DNA of 64,000 bases from an uncultured Oceanisphaera sp. (GCF_947495715.1 NZ_CANLZU010000001.1:1-64000), one strand, 5' to 3'. Positions 46,199 through 56,420 are shown, numbered from the stretch's first letter. Numbers and translations are program-made. Notes: a model not told the origin generated them from the letters alone.

Positions 46199-46522
46199 TT
46201 AAACGTTAAAGCTTTCGCCGCAACCACATTCCCCGTCGATATTGGGGTTGTTGAATTTAAAGCCCTCGTTCAGGCCTTCCTTCGCGAAGTCGAGTTCGGT
46301 GCCGTCCAGATACACCAGGCTTTTGCTGTCGACGATCACCTTGACCTCGCCATGCTCGAACACCTGGTCGCCTTCGGACAATTCGTCGACGAATTCCAGC
46401 ACATAGGCCAGGCCGGAGCAACCGGAAGTCTTGACCCCCAGCCGCAGTCCCAGGCCCTTGCCTCTGTTGTTCAGAAAAGTCTGCACCCGTTGTGCAGCTG
46501 CATCGGTAATGGTGATCGCCAT
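46199..46522 (-). CDS. iscA: IscA, A-type Fe-S carrier
   Basis: 107-residue A-type scaffold/carrier. The three conserved cysteines are present: one in [14 protein letters not shown] near residue 35 and two in GECGCGESF near 99 and 101. It moves clusters to apo-proteins. It lies 12 bases after iscU and 10 bases before hscB. Confidence 0.97.
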   Translation of the reverse strand: MAITITDAAAQRVQTFLNNRGKGLGLRLGVKTSGCSGLAYVLEFVDELSEGDQVFEHGEVKVIVDSKSLVYLDGTELDFAKEGLNEGFKFNNPNIDGECGCGESFNV

Positions 46523-46534
46523 GGTGTCTCCGTC

Positions 46535-46921
46535 TTACGCCAGGTTTTTCTTCTTCTTGTAATCGTCAATCGCTGCCTTGATGGCATCCTCTGCGAGAAT
46601 GGAGCAGTGGATTTTCACCGGTGGCAGGGCCAGTTCTTCCGCAATCTGGGTATTCTTGATGCTGGCCGCTTCGTCCAGGTTCTTGCCTTTCACCCATTCG
46701 GTGATCAGCGAGCTGGAGGCGATGGCAGAGCCACAGCCGTAAGTCTTGAACTTGGCGTCTTCGATGATGCCTGCGTCGCTGATCTTCAGCTGCAGCTTCA
46801 TCACGTCGCCACAGGCCGGCGCACCGACCATGCCGGTTGCGATGCTAGGATCGTTTTTGTCGAAACCACCGACGTTGCGGGGGTTTTCATAGTGATCTAT
46901 TACTTTTTCGCTGTAAGCCAT
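46535..46921 (-). CDS. iscU: IscU, Fe-S cluster scaffold
   Basis: 128-residue scaffold on which IscS sulfur and iron are assembled. All three ligand cysteines are visible (PACGDVMKL near 37, YGCGSAIASSS near 63, IHCSILAEDAI near 106). The HscA-binding motif LPPVK directly precedes the last one. Length equals E. coli IscU. Confidence 0.98.
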   Translation of the reverse strand: MAYSEKVIDHYENPRNVGGFDKNDPSIATGMVGAPACGDVMKLQLKISDAGIIEDAKFKTYGCGSAIASSSLITEWVKGKNLDEAASIKNTQIAEELALPPVKIHCSILAEDAIKAAIDDYKKKKNLA

Positions 46922-46960
46922 GATTTAGTTCCTCACCCATGCTTCAATGATTTAGACACC

Positions 46961-48178
46961 TTAATGGTGTGCCCATTCAACTTGATCCAGATCTATTCCG
47001 TCCTTGAACATTTCCCACAGCGGAGACATGTCACGCAGGCGGCCGATGGCCTCATTGACCAGACGCACGGCATAGTCAATCTGTTCTTCGGTGGTAAAGC
47101 GACCGATACTGAAGCGAATGGAGCTGTGTGCCAGCTCATCGTTCAGACCCAGGGCACGCAGTACATAAGACGGTTCCAGGCTGGCAGAGGTACAGGCCGA
47201 ACCGGAAGAGACCGCCAGGTCTTTCAGCGCCATGATCAGTGACTCACCTTCGACATAGGCGAAGCTGATGTTGAAAATGCCCGGTACCCGCTGTTCCAGG
47301 TCGCCGTTGACATAGACTTCTTCGATGTCTTTGATGCCGTCATACAGACGGTTGCGCAGCGCCAGAATCCGCTCGCCTTCGGCGTGCATTTCTTCCTTGG
47401 CGATGCGGAAGGCTTCACCCATGCCGACAATCTGGTGGGTGGCCAGGGTACCGGAGCGCATGCCGCGCTCGTGACCGCCACCGTGCATCTGGGCTTCCAG
47501 ACGAACCCGCGGTTTACGGCAAACATACAGCGCACCGATACCCTTGGGGCCGTAAATCTTGTGGGCAGACAGAGAGAGCAAATCGATGTTCATGTCCTGC
47601 ACGTCGATGTCGGTCTTGCCGGCACTCTGGGCGGCATCCACATGGAACATGATCTTGCGGCTGCGGCACAGCTCGCCGATGGCTTTCACGTCCTGGATAA
47701 CGCCGGTTTCGTTGTTCACGTGCATGATGCTCACCAGAATGGTGTCATCGCGCAGGGCATTTTCGATTTGTGCCAGGGTGAACAGACCGTTGGGCTGAGG
47801 CTCAAGATAAGTGACTTCGAAACCTTCACGCTCCAGCTGACGGCAGGGATCCAGCACCGCTTTATGCTCGGTCTTGGAGGTAATGATGTGCTTGCCTTTC
47901 TTGCCATAAAAATTGGCAATGCCCTTGATGGCCAGGTTATCGGACTCGGTGGCACCGGAGGTGAACACGATTTCGCGCGGGTCGGCATTGATCAAATCCG
48001 CAATCTGGTTACGGGCAATATCGACCAGCTCTTCCGCCTGCCAACCGAAGCGGTGCGAGCGAGAAGCCGGGTTACCGAAAACACCGTCTTGGGTCAGGCA
48101 TTGCATCATTTTTTCGGCGACGCGAGGGTCTACCGGGCAGGTAGCCGCATAGTCGAGATAAATGGGCAGTTTCATCAT
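46961..48178 (-). CDS. iscS: Cysteine desulfurase IscS
   Basis: PLP enzyme that extracts sulfur from cysteine for Fe-S clusters and tRNA thiolation. 405 residues (E. coli 404). PLP Lys lies in [18 protein letters not shown] and the mobile-loop catalytic Cys in [21 protein letters not shown]. The C-terminal IscU-docking tail is conserved. GGAG lies just before two consecutive ATGs. It is separated from iscR by 86 bases, as in other isc operons, where the iscR-iscS spacer can be an RNA-processing site. Confidence 0.98.
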   Translation of the reverse strand: MMKLPIYLDYAATCPVDPRVAEKMMQCLTQDGVFGNPASRSHRFGWQAEELVDIARNQIADLINADPREIVFTSGATESDNLAIKGIANFYGKKGKHIITSKTEHKAVLDPCRQLEREGFEVTYLEPQPNGLFTLAQIENALRDDTILVSIMHVNNETGVIQDVKAIGELCRSRKIMFHVDAAQSAGKTDIDVQDMNIDLLSLSAHKIYGPKGIGALYVCRKPRVRLEAQMHGGGHERGMRSGTLATHQIVGMGEAFRIAKEEMHAEGERILALRNRLYDGIKDIEEVYVNGDLEQRVPGIFNISFAYVEGESLIMALKDLAVSSGSACTSASLEPSYVLRALGLNDELAHSSIRFSIGRFTTEEQIDYAVRLVNEAIGRLRDMSPLWEMFKDGIDLDQVEWAHH

Positions 48179-48264
48179 ATTCTCCGTTCAACGCTGCCCT
48201 GTTCGGCAGTCTTGTCATCGACATTTAAAATTGAATGTTTCAGGCTCACTTGCTGCTACTCGGG

Positions 48265-48723
48265 CTAGTCCAGAGTCAACAGATTCAGATTACTGTCTTG
48301 CTGCTCGGAAATCAGCCGGACATCCTGCTGGTTAACCAGCTCGGCCAGACTGATGCCATCGAGGAAGTTGCTGATGCGATCACTGAGTGCACACCAGAGC
48401 GAATGGGTCAGACACTGATTGCCACTCAGACAATCGCCCTTACCCTGACACTTGGTGGCATCCACCGACTCATCGACAGCGGCGATTACCGCCCCGACGG
48501 AAATGGCGGCCGGTTTCATACCCAGCAGATAACCACCACCGGGACCCCGCACACTGCTGACCAGCCCCTGCTTGCGCAAACGGGCAAACAGCTGCTCGAG
48601 ATAGGACAGGGAAATACCCTGTCGCTCGGAGATATGGGCCAGGGACACCGGGCCGGATTCTCCGTGCAACGCCACATCCAGCATGGCTGTTACCGCATAA
48701 CGACCTTTTGATGTCAGTCTCAT
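48265..48723 (-). CDS. iscR: IscR, Rrf2-family Fe-S sensing repressor
   Basis: 152-residue winged-helix regulator that represses isc when it carries a [2Fe-2S] cluster. The three ligand cysteines ([13 protein letters not shown], near residues 92, 98 and 104) and the ligand His are present, with an Rrf2 DNA-binding domain ([20 protein letters not shown]). It is first in the isc operon and is preceded by a near-consensus type-1 binding site, consistent with autorepression. Confidence 0.97.
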   Translation of the reverse strand: MRLTSKGRYAVTAMLDVALHGESGPVSLAHISERQGISLSYLEQLFARLRKQGLVSSVRGPGGGYLLGMKPAAISVGAVIAAVDESVDATKCQGKGDCLSGNQCLTHSLWCALSDRISNFLDGISLAELVNQQDVRLISEQQDSNLNLLTLD

Positions 48724-48760
48724 GTGATTAAACCGTTTTCAGACATGGGCTCAGGGTGTC

Positions 48761-48785
48761 ATACCCGAGTGTTTCAGTCAAGTAT
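48761..48785 (-). promoter_or_regulatory. IscR type-1 binding site of the isc promoter
   Basis: On the minus strand the 25 bases read ATACTTGACTGAAAC followed by ACTCGGGTAT. The published type-1 consensus (ATA-s-yy-GACT-r-www-y-AGTC-rr-s-TAT) is met at every position except one (ACTC for AGTC). The site lies 38 bases in front of the iscR ATG and includes a TTGACT that could be a -35 element. Confidence 0.85.
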
Positions 48786-48820
48786 AAGTCCTACCAAAGC
48801 ACTCGGCTATTCGGCCCCGG

Positions 48821-49558
48821 TCAGCGGCCTTTTTTATCCACCGACGTCAGGATGCCGCGCAGTATGTTCAGCTCGTGATCTTCCGGCCGCGCCCGGTTGA
48901 ACAGCCGCCGCAACTTGGTCATCACCTGTCCCGGATGAGGCTTGATGATAAAGCCGGTGTTCAGCAGGGTTTGCTCCAGATGCTGATAGAAACGTTCCAG
49001 ATCTTCGGACAACGGATACTCCGGCTCGGCATCGGTGTCACCTTTTATCTGGCCCGTCGCGGCCTGCTCGCGGGCCAGCCAGGCCATGCGTACTTCATAA
49101 CTCAGGGTCTGCACCGCCATCGCCAGGTTAAGCGAGCTGTATTCCGGGTTGGCCGGAATGGCCATGTGAAAATGGCACAGCTGCAGCTCTTCATTGCTGA
49201 GTCCGGTTCGCTCCCGGCCAAACACCAGCGCCACCTTGTGCCGAGGGGCTTCAATCATGGCTTTTTCGCCCGCTTCCCGGGCATCCAGCATGGGCCAGGA
49301 CAAGGTGCGCGAACGGGCGCTGGCACCGATGACCAGACCACAGTCGGCCACCGCCTCGGCCAGCGTCGGTACGATGCGGGCTCTGCCCAGCACGTCGCTG
49401 GCGCCGGCGGCGAGGGAAACGGCCTGGCTGTCCGGGGAGCTGACCGGATCGACCAGCCACAAGTCGCCCAGGCCCATGGTTTTCATGGCACGGGCGGCAG
49501 AGCCGATATTACCGGTATGTGAGGTGTTGACCAACACAACGCGAATTTGCTCAAGCAT
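48821..49558 (-). CDS. trmJ: tRNA (cytidine/uridine-2'-O)-methyltransferase TrmJ
   Basis: SPOUT-class enzyme that 2'-O-methylates position 32 of tRNA. About 245 residues. The N terminus [30 protein letters not shown] has the family's N-x-GxxAR motif; the SPOUT knot motifs are [14 protein letters not shown] and [17 protein letters not shown]. Start chosen by alignment with E. coli TrmJ; upstream Met (49564) and TTG (49573) are alternatives. It lies upstream of iscR in the same direction, as in E. coli. Confidence 0.94.
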   Translation of the reverse strand: MLEQIRVVLVNTSHTGNIGSAARAMKTMGLGDLWLVDPVSSPDSQAVSLAAGASDVLGRARIVPTLAEAVADCGLVIGASARSRTLSWPMLDAREAGEKAMIEAPRHKVALVFGRERTGLSNEELQLCHFHMAIPANPEYSSLNLAMAVQTLSYEVRMAWLAREQAATGQIKGDTDAEPEYPLSEDLERFYQHLEQTLLNTGFIIKPHPGQVMTKLRRLFNRARPEDHELNILRGILTSVDKKGR

Positions 49559-49616
49559 ATTCATGAGATCCAAGGGTGCTTAAGGCGCAGGATATTAGCA
49601 CAGCCACCGCCCGGAT

Positions 49617-50138
49617 TCAGGTGTTATCCTCACCTCGTCCGGCTTTTGTCTGCACCGCCATATCGGCCTGGCGCACCACGGCGGACATCAGCCCCAGCAA
49701 ACGGCGGAACCAGGCCGGCTGACCATCCGGATCCAGACTATCCAGCATGTTCTTGCATGCCAGACCCAGCTCGGTATCGCCGGTGATCAGCAAGCGACGT
49801 CGAAAAAACAGCGTATCCGGATCCAGCTCTCCGGTACTGAGACGGATCAAGTCCTGCAATTCGCTTCGAATAATCACATCGGCCTCGTGGGTGGCCAGGC
49901 TGCGCAAACGCCCCTGCTCCAGTGTCAGGGTGAGCCGATAATCCAGATCCGGCACCAGCACCTGCAACCGGGCGCCGGTCAGAAAATCCAGCTGCCCTCG
50001 TTGCAACGGCTCGGCCAGCACCCGGTTGAGCAACTGCTCGAGCAGCGGCCCCTGCAGACGATGAGGCAGGCGGTGCAGGGGAATTTTCAGCAGCGACGGG
50101 GCATGTTGACAAATATCTCGACAAACAAGCGCTAGCAT
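49617..50138 (-). CDS. ubiT: UbiT (YhbT), SCP2-domain factor for O2-independent ubiquinone synthesis
   Basis: 173-residue protein with an SCP2-like lipid-binding domain (about 40-140; LNRVLAEPLQRGQLDFLTGARLQVLVPDL, then ATHEADVIIRSELQDLIRLSTGELDPDTLFFRRRLLITGDTELGL in outline). With UbiU and UbiV it supports ubiquinone synthesis without oxygen. The start at 50138 has AGAGGA seven bases upstream; the longer frame to 50207 is not supported. It is divergent from ubiUV, so all three genes share one 148-base control region. Confidence 0.92.
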   Translation of the reverse strand: MLALVCRDICQHAPSLLKIPLHRLPHRLQGPLLEQLLNRVLAEPLQRGQLDFLTGARLQVLVPDLDYRLTLTLEQGRLRSLATHEADVIIRSELQDLIRLSTGELDPDTLFFRRRLLITGDTELGLACKNMLDSLDPDGQPAWFRRLLGLMSAVVRQADMAVQTKAGRGEDNT

Positions 50139-50200
50139 AGATGATTCCTCTTCCGTAAAAGCACTATCACAACACAAACTCATGCTGTTAATGCTGCGCC

Positions 50201-50235
50201 AAATCAAATACCCCTTTTTGTCTCAAATCAAATAC
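50201..50235. promoter_or_regulatory. Direct repeats in the ubiT-ubiUV divergent promoter
   Basis: AAATCAAATAC occurs at 50201-50211 and again at 50225-50235, 24 bases apart. Each contains ATCAA, half of an FNR/Anr box (TTGAT-n4-ATCAA), but no full palindrome is present. A role in anaerobic control of ubiTUV is plausible but unproven. Confidence 0.35.
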
Positions 50236-50286
50236 TCGTTATCCGTTCCTCTCTAGACTGCCCGCTTCTGACCCGGAGTGAACAAG

Positions 50287-51282
50287 ATGGAACTACTATG
50301 CCCCGCCGGCAGCCTGCCGGCCCTGAAAGCCGCCGTCGACCAGGGTGCCGATGCGGTTTACATCGGTTTTAAAGATCAGACCAATGCCCGCCATTTCGCC
50401 GGACTGAACTTCAGCGAACGGGATTTGCGTGACGGTGTGGATTATCTCGGGCGGCACAGACGCAAGCTGCATGTCGCCATCAATACCTTCGCCCATCAGG
50501 GCAAGCAGCGGCTCTGGCAGGGCGCGGTGGATCAGGCGGTGGCACTGGGTGCCGATGCGCTGATCATTGCCGACCCTGCGGTACTCGCCTATGCCGCCAG
50601 TCAATATCCGGACACCGAGCTGCACCTGTCGGTGCAGGCAAGTGCGACCAATGCCGCCGCCATCCGCTTTTTTCAGCAGAATTACGGCGTCAAACGCGTG
50701 GTACTGCCCCGGGTACTCTCTATCCAGCAGGTACGTCAAATTGCCAAAGAGACGGACGCCGAGCTGGAAGTCTTTGCCTTCGGCAGCCTGTGCATCATGG
50801 CGGAAGGACGTTGTTATCTCTCTTCCTACCTGACCGGCGAAAGTCCCAATACGGTGGGCGCCTGTTCACCGGCCCGTTATGTACGCTGGGAGGAAAAAGG
50901 AGAACAGCTTGAATCCCGCCTCAACGGGGTCTTGATCGACAGCTTCGGCCCTGACGAGCAGGCCGGCTACCCCACCCTGTGCAAAGGCCGTTTCGAGGTG
51001 GATGGCAAGCGTTTTCATACTCTGGAAGAGCCCACCAGCCTGAACACCCTGAGTCTGATCCCCAGCCTGGCCAAACTCGGCATCAAGTCGGTCAAGATAG
51101 AAGGACGCCAGCGCAGCCCGGCCTATACCACCCAGGTCACCCGTGTATGGCGCCAGGCGCTGGACAGCTATCTGGCCAACCCCGACGGCTACGCGGTCAA
51201 GGCGGCCTGGCATGAGCAACTCGCCACCCTGTCCGAAGGCAGCCAGACCACCCTGGGTGCCTACCATCGTAAATGGCAATAG
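50287..51282 (+). CDS. ubiU: UbiU (YhbU), U32-family hydroxylation factor
   Basis: 331-residue U32-family protein, the same length as E. coli YhbU. UbiU and UbiV form a 4Fe-4S heterodimer needed for O2-independent hydroxylations in ubiquinone synthesis. Four cluster cysteines are visible: SLCIMAEGRCYLSSY, GACSPARY and TLCKGRF. Start taken at ATG 50287 (MELLCPAGSLPALKAAVD), 8 bases after GGAG; a GTG three codons earlier is the alternative. Its end overlaps the frame of ubiV, which starts 8 bases later. Confidence 0.95.
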   Translation: MELLCPAGSLPALKAAVDQGADAVYIGFKDQTNARHFAGLNFSERDLRDGVDYLGRHRRKLHVAINTFAHQGKQRLWQGAVDQAVALGADALIIADPAVLAYAASQYPDTELHLSVQASATNAAAIRFFQQNYGVKRVVLPRVLSIQQVRQIAKETDAELEVFAFGSLCIMAEGRCYLSSYLTGESPNTVGACSPARYVRWEEKGEQLESRLNGVLIDSFGPDEQAGYPTLCKGRFEVDGKRFHTLEEPTSLNTLSLIPSLAKLGIKSVKIEGRQRSPAYTTQVTRVWRQALDSYLANPDGYAVKAAWHEQLATLSEGSQTTLGAYHRKWQ

Positions 51283-51290
51283 GAGACATC

Positions 51291-52190
51291 ATGCATATTC
51301 ATCTCGGGCCCATGCTGTTTTTCTGGCCCAAAGCCGAGCTGGAATCATTTTATCAACAGGCGCTAAGCCAGCCCTGCCGGCGTATTTACCTGGGAGAAAC
51401 CGTTTGTCCCAAACGCCGTGAATTCAAGTCGGCCGACTGGCTGGCCCTGGGCCGGGAACTACAGCGGGCGGGCAAGGAGGTGGTGTACTCCACCCTGGCG
51501 CTGATCCAGTCACCGGCCGAGTTGCTGGCCATCAGGAAACTGTGTGATAACGGCGAGCTGACCATCGAAGCCAATGATCTGGGCGCGGTTCAGCTGGCCC
51601 ATGAGCATGGCTTGCCCTTTGTCGCGGGCCCGGCGCTCAACGTCTACAACCTGGATACCCTGCGCCTGCTGCTGAACAAGGGCATGACCACCTGGGTGCC
51701 ACCGGTGGAGCTGTCGCGGGACTGGCTGCTGGGCATTCATCGGGCGGCCGAAGCAGACGGCATAAGGGAGCGTTTCAAGCTGGAAGTGTTCGGCTATGGT
51801 TACCTGCCGCTGGCCTATTCTGCCCGCTGTTTTACCGCCCGGGCCGAGAATCGGCTCAAGGATGACTGCGAGCTGGTCTGCATCGATTATCCCGGCGGCC
51901 GTCAGGCACTGACCCAGGAAGGGCAAGCGGCCTTTAACCTCAACGGCATTCAGACCCAATCTGGCTATTGCTATAACCTGATCAACGAGGTGCCGACCAT
52001 GACCGACTGGGTGGATGCGGTACGCATCAGCGCCCACAGCAGGGAATGTCTGCAATGGATTGGTCGTTTTGAGCAGCAGCAACGCCGGCCGGAGAGATAC
52101 CCGCTGAACTCCCGCTACTGCAATGGCTACTGGAACCAGTTGCCGGGCATGGAGTGGCTGCCGTCACCGGCAGACATGGTGCAGTCATAA
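51291..52190 (+). CDS. ubiV: UbiV (YhbV), U32-family partner of UbiU
   Basis: 299-residue U32 protein. Cluster cysteines are ETVCPKR near residue 39, SARCFTAR near 180 and KDDCELVC near 193-197, as in E. coli UbiV. The start MHIHLGPMLFFWPK is preceded by AGGAGACATC; the upstream in-frame ATG at 51273 lies inside ubiU. The gene is coupled to ubiU and ends 20 bases before the convergent nlpI. Confidence 0.95.
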   Translation: MHIHLGPMLFFWPKAELESFYQQALSQPCRRIYLGETVCPKRREFKSADWLALGRELQRAGKEVVYSTLALIQSPAELLAIRKLCDNGELTIEANDLGAVQLAHEHGLPFVAGPALNVYNLDTLRLLLNKGMTTWVPPVELSRDWLLGIHRAAEADGIRERFKLEVFGYGYLPLAYSARCFTARAENRLKDDCELVCIDYPGGRQALTQEGQAAFNLNGIQTQSGYCYNLINEVPTMTDWVDAVRISAHSRECLQWIGRFEQQQRRPERYPLNSRYCNGYWNQLPGMEWLPSPADMVQS

Positions 52191-52210
52191 CGAGGAAGCA
52201 AGCCCGCCTT

Positions 52211-53086
52211 TCAGCGTTTCAGCCGGGCCTGTTCGCCGATGAGATCCAGCTCCAGCAGTGAGTAGCGGTGTTCGACAAAGTCATAGATGTTGGTGGCCAG
52301 GGCCAGCTTGAAATACACCATGGCCTGCTCCGGCTGCTCGTTGCGCTGGGCCTGCTTGGCCAGATAGAAATAGGCTTCGCACAACCGTTCGGCCAGCTCC
52401 TGGTTATCTTCGCTTTCTTCCGAGATCCGGTTGAGCAACTGTTCATCACTCATGGTGCCCAGATAGACATTGACGATATCCCAGGCCCATTCGTCGGAAC
52501 CATGGATCTGCTGATGGCTGCGTAACGCCTCCAGTGCCGCATCGCTATCGGTCTGCTCCAATGCCAGATACCACCACAGCAACCGGTAAGGGTCGGCGGG
52601 ATCTTCGTCGAGGAAGGTTTTCAGATCCCGCGCCGCCAGGGTGGGCCGGCCGCCGTAATACAGCGCAATACCCCGGTTCAGGTTGGCATAGGCGTACTCC
52701 GGCGCCAGCTCCAGCGCCGAGTCGAAGGCTTCATAGGCTTCGTCGAACTCCTGATTCTGGGTCAGATAGACACCGTTGAGGTTGTAGGCATCGGCAAAAT
52801 CGGGTCTTTCCCGCAGGGCTCGGTTAAAGTCCAGCCGGGCCATGGCCCGCAGGCCGACCCGGTCGAATACCACGCCGCGCTGAAAAAACAGCTCGGCACG
52901 TTGCTCGGGCGTCAGTCCCGGTGAATTCAGCATCTGCCCCAGGCGGGCAATCCCCAGCTCGCTTTCATAGGAAACCTGCATGGGTACCGGCAGCACCAGG
53001 GTGGGAGTCACCACCCGGGGTGCGCTGCAGCCAACCAGCACCAGGCCCAGAAGCGCCAGGGGAGCAAGCAATAATCTGTCGTTCAA
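52211..53086 (-). CDS. nlpI: NlpI, TPR lipoprotein
   Basis: Outer-membrane lipoprotein of 291 residues (E. coli 294). The lipobox LVGC is near residue 20. TPR repeats follow (LTPEQRAELFFQRGVVFDRVGLRAMARLDFNRAL; PDFADAYNLNGVYLTQNQEFDEAYEAFDSAL in outline). In E. coli NlpI is an adaptor for the protease Prc and scaffolds murein hydrolases. The gene is monocistronic here; pnp, its usual neighbour in Enterobacterales, is not in this position. Confidence 0.94.
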   Translation of the reverse strand: MNDRLLLAPLALLGLVLVGCSAPRVVTPTLVLPVPMQVSYESELGIARLGQMLNSPGLTPEQRAELFFQRGVVFDRVGLRAMARLDFNRALRERPDFADAYNLNGVYLTQNQEFDEAYEAFDSALELAPEYAYANLNRGIALYYGGRPTLAARDLKTFLDEDPADPYRLLWWYLALEQTDSDAALEALRSHQQIHGSDEWAWDIVNVYLGTMSDEQLLNRISEESEDNQELAERLCEAYFYLAKQAQRNEQPEQAMVYFKLALATNIYDFVEHRYSLLELDLIGEQARLKR

Positions 53087-53167
53087 GACGGCTCCGAACT
53101 TGTCTTATTATGACCACATGTTATGCAGCTCCACGACGTTTGTCATGTTGCAAATGCATTTCATAAC

Positions 53168-53190
53168 AAAAAGGGGCCCGCCGGGCCCCT
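53168..53190 (-). terminator. Intrinsic terminator of secF
   Basis: GGGGCCCG / CGGGCCCC stem (53173-53189) with an adjacent A-run that reads TTTTT on the minus strand, 15 bases past the secF stop. Confidence 0.88.
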
Positions 53191-53204
53191 TGGGTTTCAT
53201 GCTG

Positions 53205-54149
53205 TCAGGCTAACGGCTCTTGATCCGCCCCTTCCTTCTCTACCTGCGGCGGCAGCATATGCTCCCGTTGTACCCCGAGCAACATGGCCCAGGCACTGGC
53301 GATATAGATGGAAGAATAGGTACCGAATCCGATGCCCAGCAAAAGTGCGGTGGCAAAACCGTGGATCAGCGCCCCGCCCTTGAGGAACAGCGCCACCACC
53401 ACCACCAGGGTGGTGGCCGAGGTGATCAGGGTTCGGCTCAGGGTTTCGGTAATGGCCTCGTTAAACACCTCGGCGGTCGTGGTATTGCGCACCCGGCGAA
53501 AGTTTTCCCGCACCCGGTCGAACACCACTATGGTGTCGTTGAGTGAGTAGCCCACCACCGTCAGCAAGGCCGCCACTATGGTCAGATCCACCTCGATTTG
53601 CATCCAGGAGAACACGCCCAGCGTAATGATCACATCGTGAGCCAGCGACAGCACGGCACCGGAGGCCAGACGCCACTCGAAACGCATGCCGACATACATC
53701 AGGATACAGAGCAAGGCAACCAGAATGGCCAGGCCACCCTGTTCGGCCAGCTCGGCACCGATGGCGGGGCCGACAAACTCCAGTCGCTTCATCTCGACGG
53801 ATTCGGACACCTGCGCCATGGCAGCCATGACCGATTCGCCCTGCTGCTGTACATCCACGCCTTCCTGCGGGGCCAGCCTAATCAACACATCCCGGCTGGT
53901 GCCGAAGTTCTGCACGGTGGCCCCCGGCAAGCCGACCTGTTCCAGGCTGTTACGCACCTGGTCCAGCTCGACCGCCTGCTCGAAAGCGGCTTCAACCACG
54001 GTACCGCCGGTGAAGTCCAGGCCCCAGTTCAGGCCTCGAGTAAAGAGGCTGAAAAAGCACAACGCTATCAAGGCCAGCGACAATGCAGTCGCCGCCTTTG
54101 AATAGTGCATGAAGCGAATGGGCGCCCGGGTTTTGAGGATCTCAAACAT
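53205..54149 (-). CDS. secF: Protein translocase subunit SecF
   Basis: 314-residue inner-membrane protein with six transmembrane segments. With SecD it uses the proton gradient to complete export through SecYEG. It begins MFEILKTRAPIRFMHYSKAATALSLALIALCFFS and has the conserved LNWGLDFTGGTVVE near residue 41 and YSLNDTIVVFDRVREN near 205. Length fits E. coli SecF (323). It follows secD by 11 bases and ends at a strong terminator. Confidence 0.97.
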   Translation of the reverse strand: MFEILKTRAPIRFMHYSKAATALSLALIALCFFSLFTRGLNWGLDFTGGTVVEAAFEQAVELDQVRNSLEQVGLPGATVQNFGTSRDVLIRLAPQEGVDVQQQGESVMAAMAQVSESVEMKRLEFVGPAIGAELAEQGGLAILVALLCILMYVGMRFEWRLASGAVLSLAHDVIITLGVFSWMQIEVDLTIVAALLTVVGYSLNDTIVVFDRVRENFRRVRNTTTAEVFNEAITETLSRTLITSATTLVVVVALFLKGGALIHGFATALLLGIGFGTYSSIYIASAWAMLLGVQREHMLPPQVEKEGADQEPLA

Positions 54150-54160
54150 CGGTTATTTCC

Positions 54161-56014
54161 TCATATCGACAGTTTGCTGAGACGCTTGCCGCCCCAGAGC
54201 AGGTTAACCAGGGCCCGGGTACCGACAATGGCGGTAAACATGGAGGCAAGAATACCGATCATCAGGGTCACGGCGAAGCCCTTGATGGGGCCGGTGCCCA
54301 CCGCAAACAGTATGATGGCGGTGATAAGCGTGGTGATGTTGGCATCGGCAATGGTGCCGAGCGCCTTGTCATAGCCGATATGAATCGCCTGTTGCACCCC
54401 GCGCCCGTCGCGCAGTTCCTCACGGATACGCTCGAAGATAAGCACATTGGCATCCACCGACATACCGATGGTCAGCACGATACCGGCAATGCCCGGCAGC
54501 GTCATGGTTGCCCCCGGCACCATCGACATCACCCCGATGATGATCACCAGGTTGGCCAGCAGCGCCCCATTGGCCACCAGGCCGAACTTGCGGTAATAGA
54601 TGGTCATGAACAACACCACCGCCAGCATGCCATAGACCATGGCCATCAGGCCGTTTTCCACGTTCTGCTTGCCCAGGCTCGGGCCTATGGTGCGCTCTTC
54701 CACTATCTGGATGGGCGCAATCAGGGCGCCGGCCCGCAACAACAGCGCCAGGTTCTGGGCTTCCGCCATGGAATCGATGCCGGTGATACGGAAACTGCGG
54801 CCCAGTCGCGACTGAATGGTGGCGACGTTGATCACTTCCTGCTGTTTGCGGAACTGGCGCGTGCCATCTTCATTCAGCTCATCACCGGTTTTGTACTCGG
54901 TAAACACCGTCGCCATGGGGCGACCGACGTTATCCTTGGTAAAATCGGCCATGCGGCTGCCACCGGGGGCATCCAGGCTGATATTCACCTGCGGACGGCT
55001 GAATTCATCCATGCCGGAGCTGGCATCGACGATATGCTCACCGGTCAGGATGATGCGCTTTTTCAACACCACGGGGCGACCGTCACGGTCACGCAGCAGC
55101 TCGCTGTTGGGCGGAACCCGACCCGCGTTGGCGGCGGCCACATCGGCATTTTCATCCACCAGGCGGAATTCCAGGGTCGCGGTAGCACCAAGAATTTCCT
55201 TGGCGCGGGCGGTGTCCTGAATACCCGGCAACTGCACCACGATGCGCTCGGCACCCTGACGCTGCACCAGCGGCTCGGCCACACCCAGCTCGTTGACCCG
55301 ATTGCGGATGATGGTGATGTTTTGCTGCAGGGCGTATTCTTTCACTTCCTTCAGCCGCTGCTCGCTCATTACCGCGAACAACCCGAAGCTCTCGCCATTA
55401 TCGCGATCGGAGAACATCAGGCCCGGATAGCGGCCGCGCAGATGACTGAGCGCCTGGTCACGGGTGTCCGCATCACGGAATACCACCAGGGTGCCACCGT
55501 CTTTGGCCAGTACACCGGAATAACGCAGCCGCTGTTCGCGCAAGTCGGTACGGAAGTCCTGCACCGTTTGCTCCTGCACCCGGCTCAGCGCTTCGTCCAT
55601 GTCCACTTCCATCAGGAAGTGCACGCCACCACGTAAATCGAGGCCCAGTTTGAGCGGGCCGGCGCCGATGGCTTCAAGCCAGGAGGGCGTCGACGGCGCC
55701 AGGTTGAGGGCGGTGATGTAACCATCACCCAACGCATCCGCCACCAGATCCTTGCCCTTGAGCTGATCGTCGGTATTGCGGAAACGGATAAGTAACTGAT
55801 CATCGGCCAAAGCCGCGCTCTTCACCGCGATGCCGGCCTTGCTTAACGTCTGCTGAGCCTGAGTCAGGACGGCAGGGGTCACTTCAGTGCCACGGGAGCC
55901 AGACACCTGCAAGGCAGGGTCTTCACCAAATAGATTGGGTGCTGCATACAGAAAACTGATGGTGATCACGGCGATCACCATCAAGTATTTCCACAGCGGA
56001 TATCGATTTAACAC
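54161..56014 (-). CDS. secD: Protein translocase subunit SecD
   Basis: 617 residues (E. coli 615). One N-terminal membrane segment is followed by a large periplasmic domain (about 35-450) with [20 protein letters not shown] near 116-135, then five membrane segments with [21 protein letters not shown] and the functional Asp. It operates with SecF, and YajC precedes it. The order yajC-secD-secF with tgt and queA upstream is fully conserved. Confidence 0.97.
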   Translation of the reverse strand: MLNRYPLWKYLMVIAVITISFLYAAPNLFGEDPALQVSGSRGTEVTPAVLTQAQQTLSKAGIAVKSAALADDQLLIRFRNTDDQLKGKDLVADALGDGYITALNLAPSTPSWLEAIGAGPLKLGLDLRGGVHFLMEVDMDEALSRVQEQTVQDFRTDLREQRLRYSGVLAKDGGTLVVFRDADTRDQALSHLRGRYPGLMFSDRDNGESFGLFAVMSEQRLKEVKEYALQQNITIIRNRVNELGVAEPLVQRQGAERIVVQLPGIQDTARAKEILGATATLEFRLVDENADVAAANAGRVPPNSELLRDRDGRPVVLKKRIILTGEHIVDASSGMDEFSRPQVNISLDAPGGSRMADFTKDNVGRPMATVFTEYKTGDELNEDGTRQFRKQQEVINVATIQSRLGRSFRITGIDSMAEAQNLALLLRAGALIAPIQIVEERTIGPSLGKQNVENGLMAMVYGMLAVVLFMTIYYRKFGLVANGALLANLVIIIGVMSMVPGATMTLPGIAGIVLTIGMSVDANVLIFERIREELRDGRGVQQAIHIGYDKALGTIADANITTLITAIILFAVGTGPIKGFAVTLMIGILASMFTAIVGTRALVNLLWGGKRLSKLSI

Positions 56015-56035
56015 GCTGTGCTCCTCGACAGAGAA

Positions 56036-56362
56036 TTAAAGGGACTGGATAGAGCCCTTGGGAAGAACAGCGGTGATGAAGTCCTTCTTGATGGTGACCT
56101 GGCTCTGCTCGCTCAGGTTCAGCAATACGTAGTCGTTTTCTGCGGAGATTTTGGCAATCTTGCCTACCAGGCCACCGTTGGTCAGCACTTCGTCACCCTT
56201 GCTCAGGGAAGACATCAGGCTCTTGTGCTCTTTGACCCGCTTGGACTGGGGGCGGAAAATCATGAAATAGAAGATCAGGCCGAATACCACCAGCATGATG
56301 ATCATTTCCATACCGCCACCGGCGGCTCCGTCCTGGGCGTAAGCGTTGGAGATAATATCCAT
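56036..56362 (-). CDS. yajC: YajC, accessory subunit of SecDF
   Basis: 108-residue bitopic inner-membrane protein. A single membrane segment (about 20-40; MEMIIMLVVFGLIFYFMIFRPQ) is followed by RPQSKRVKEHKSLMSSLSKGDEVLTNGGLVGKI, the family signature. It associates with SecDF-YidC. It lies 22 bases before secD. A dispersed core element separates it from tgt. Confidence 0.96.
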   Translation of the reverse strand: MDIISNAYAQDGAAGGGMEMIIMLVVFGLIFYFMIFRPQSKRVKEHKSLMSSLSKGDEVLTNGGLVGKIAKISAENDYVLLNLSEQSQVTIKKDFITAVLPKGSIQSL

Positions 56363-56420
56363 TCTTTTCAGTTCCTCGTTATTGATGGTTAAAAGCTGTT
56401 ATATCGGTGTTGTGCACCGG

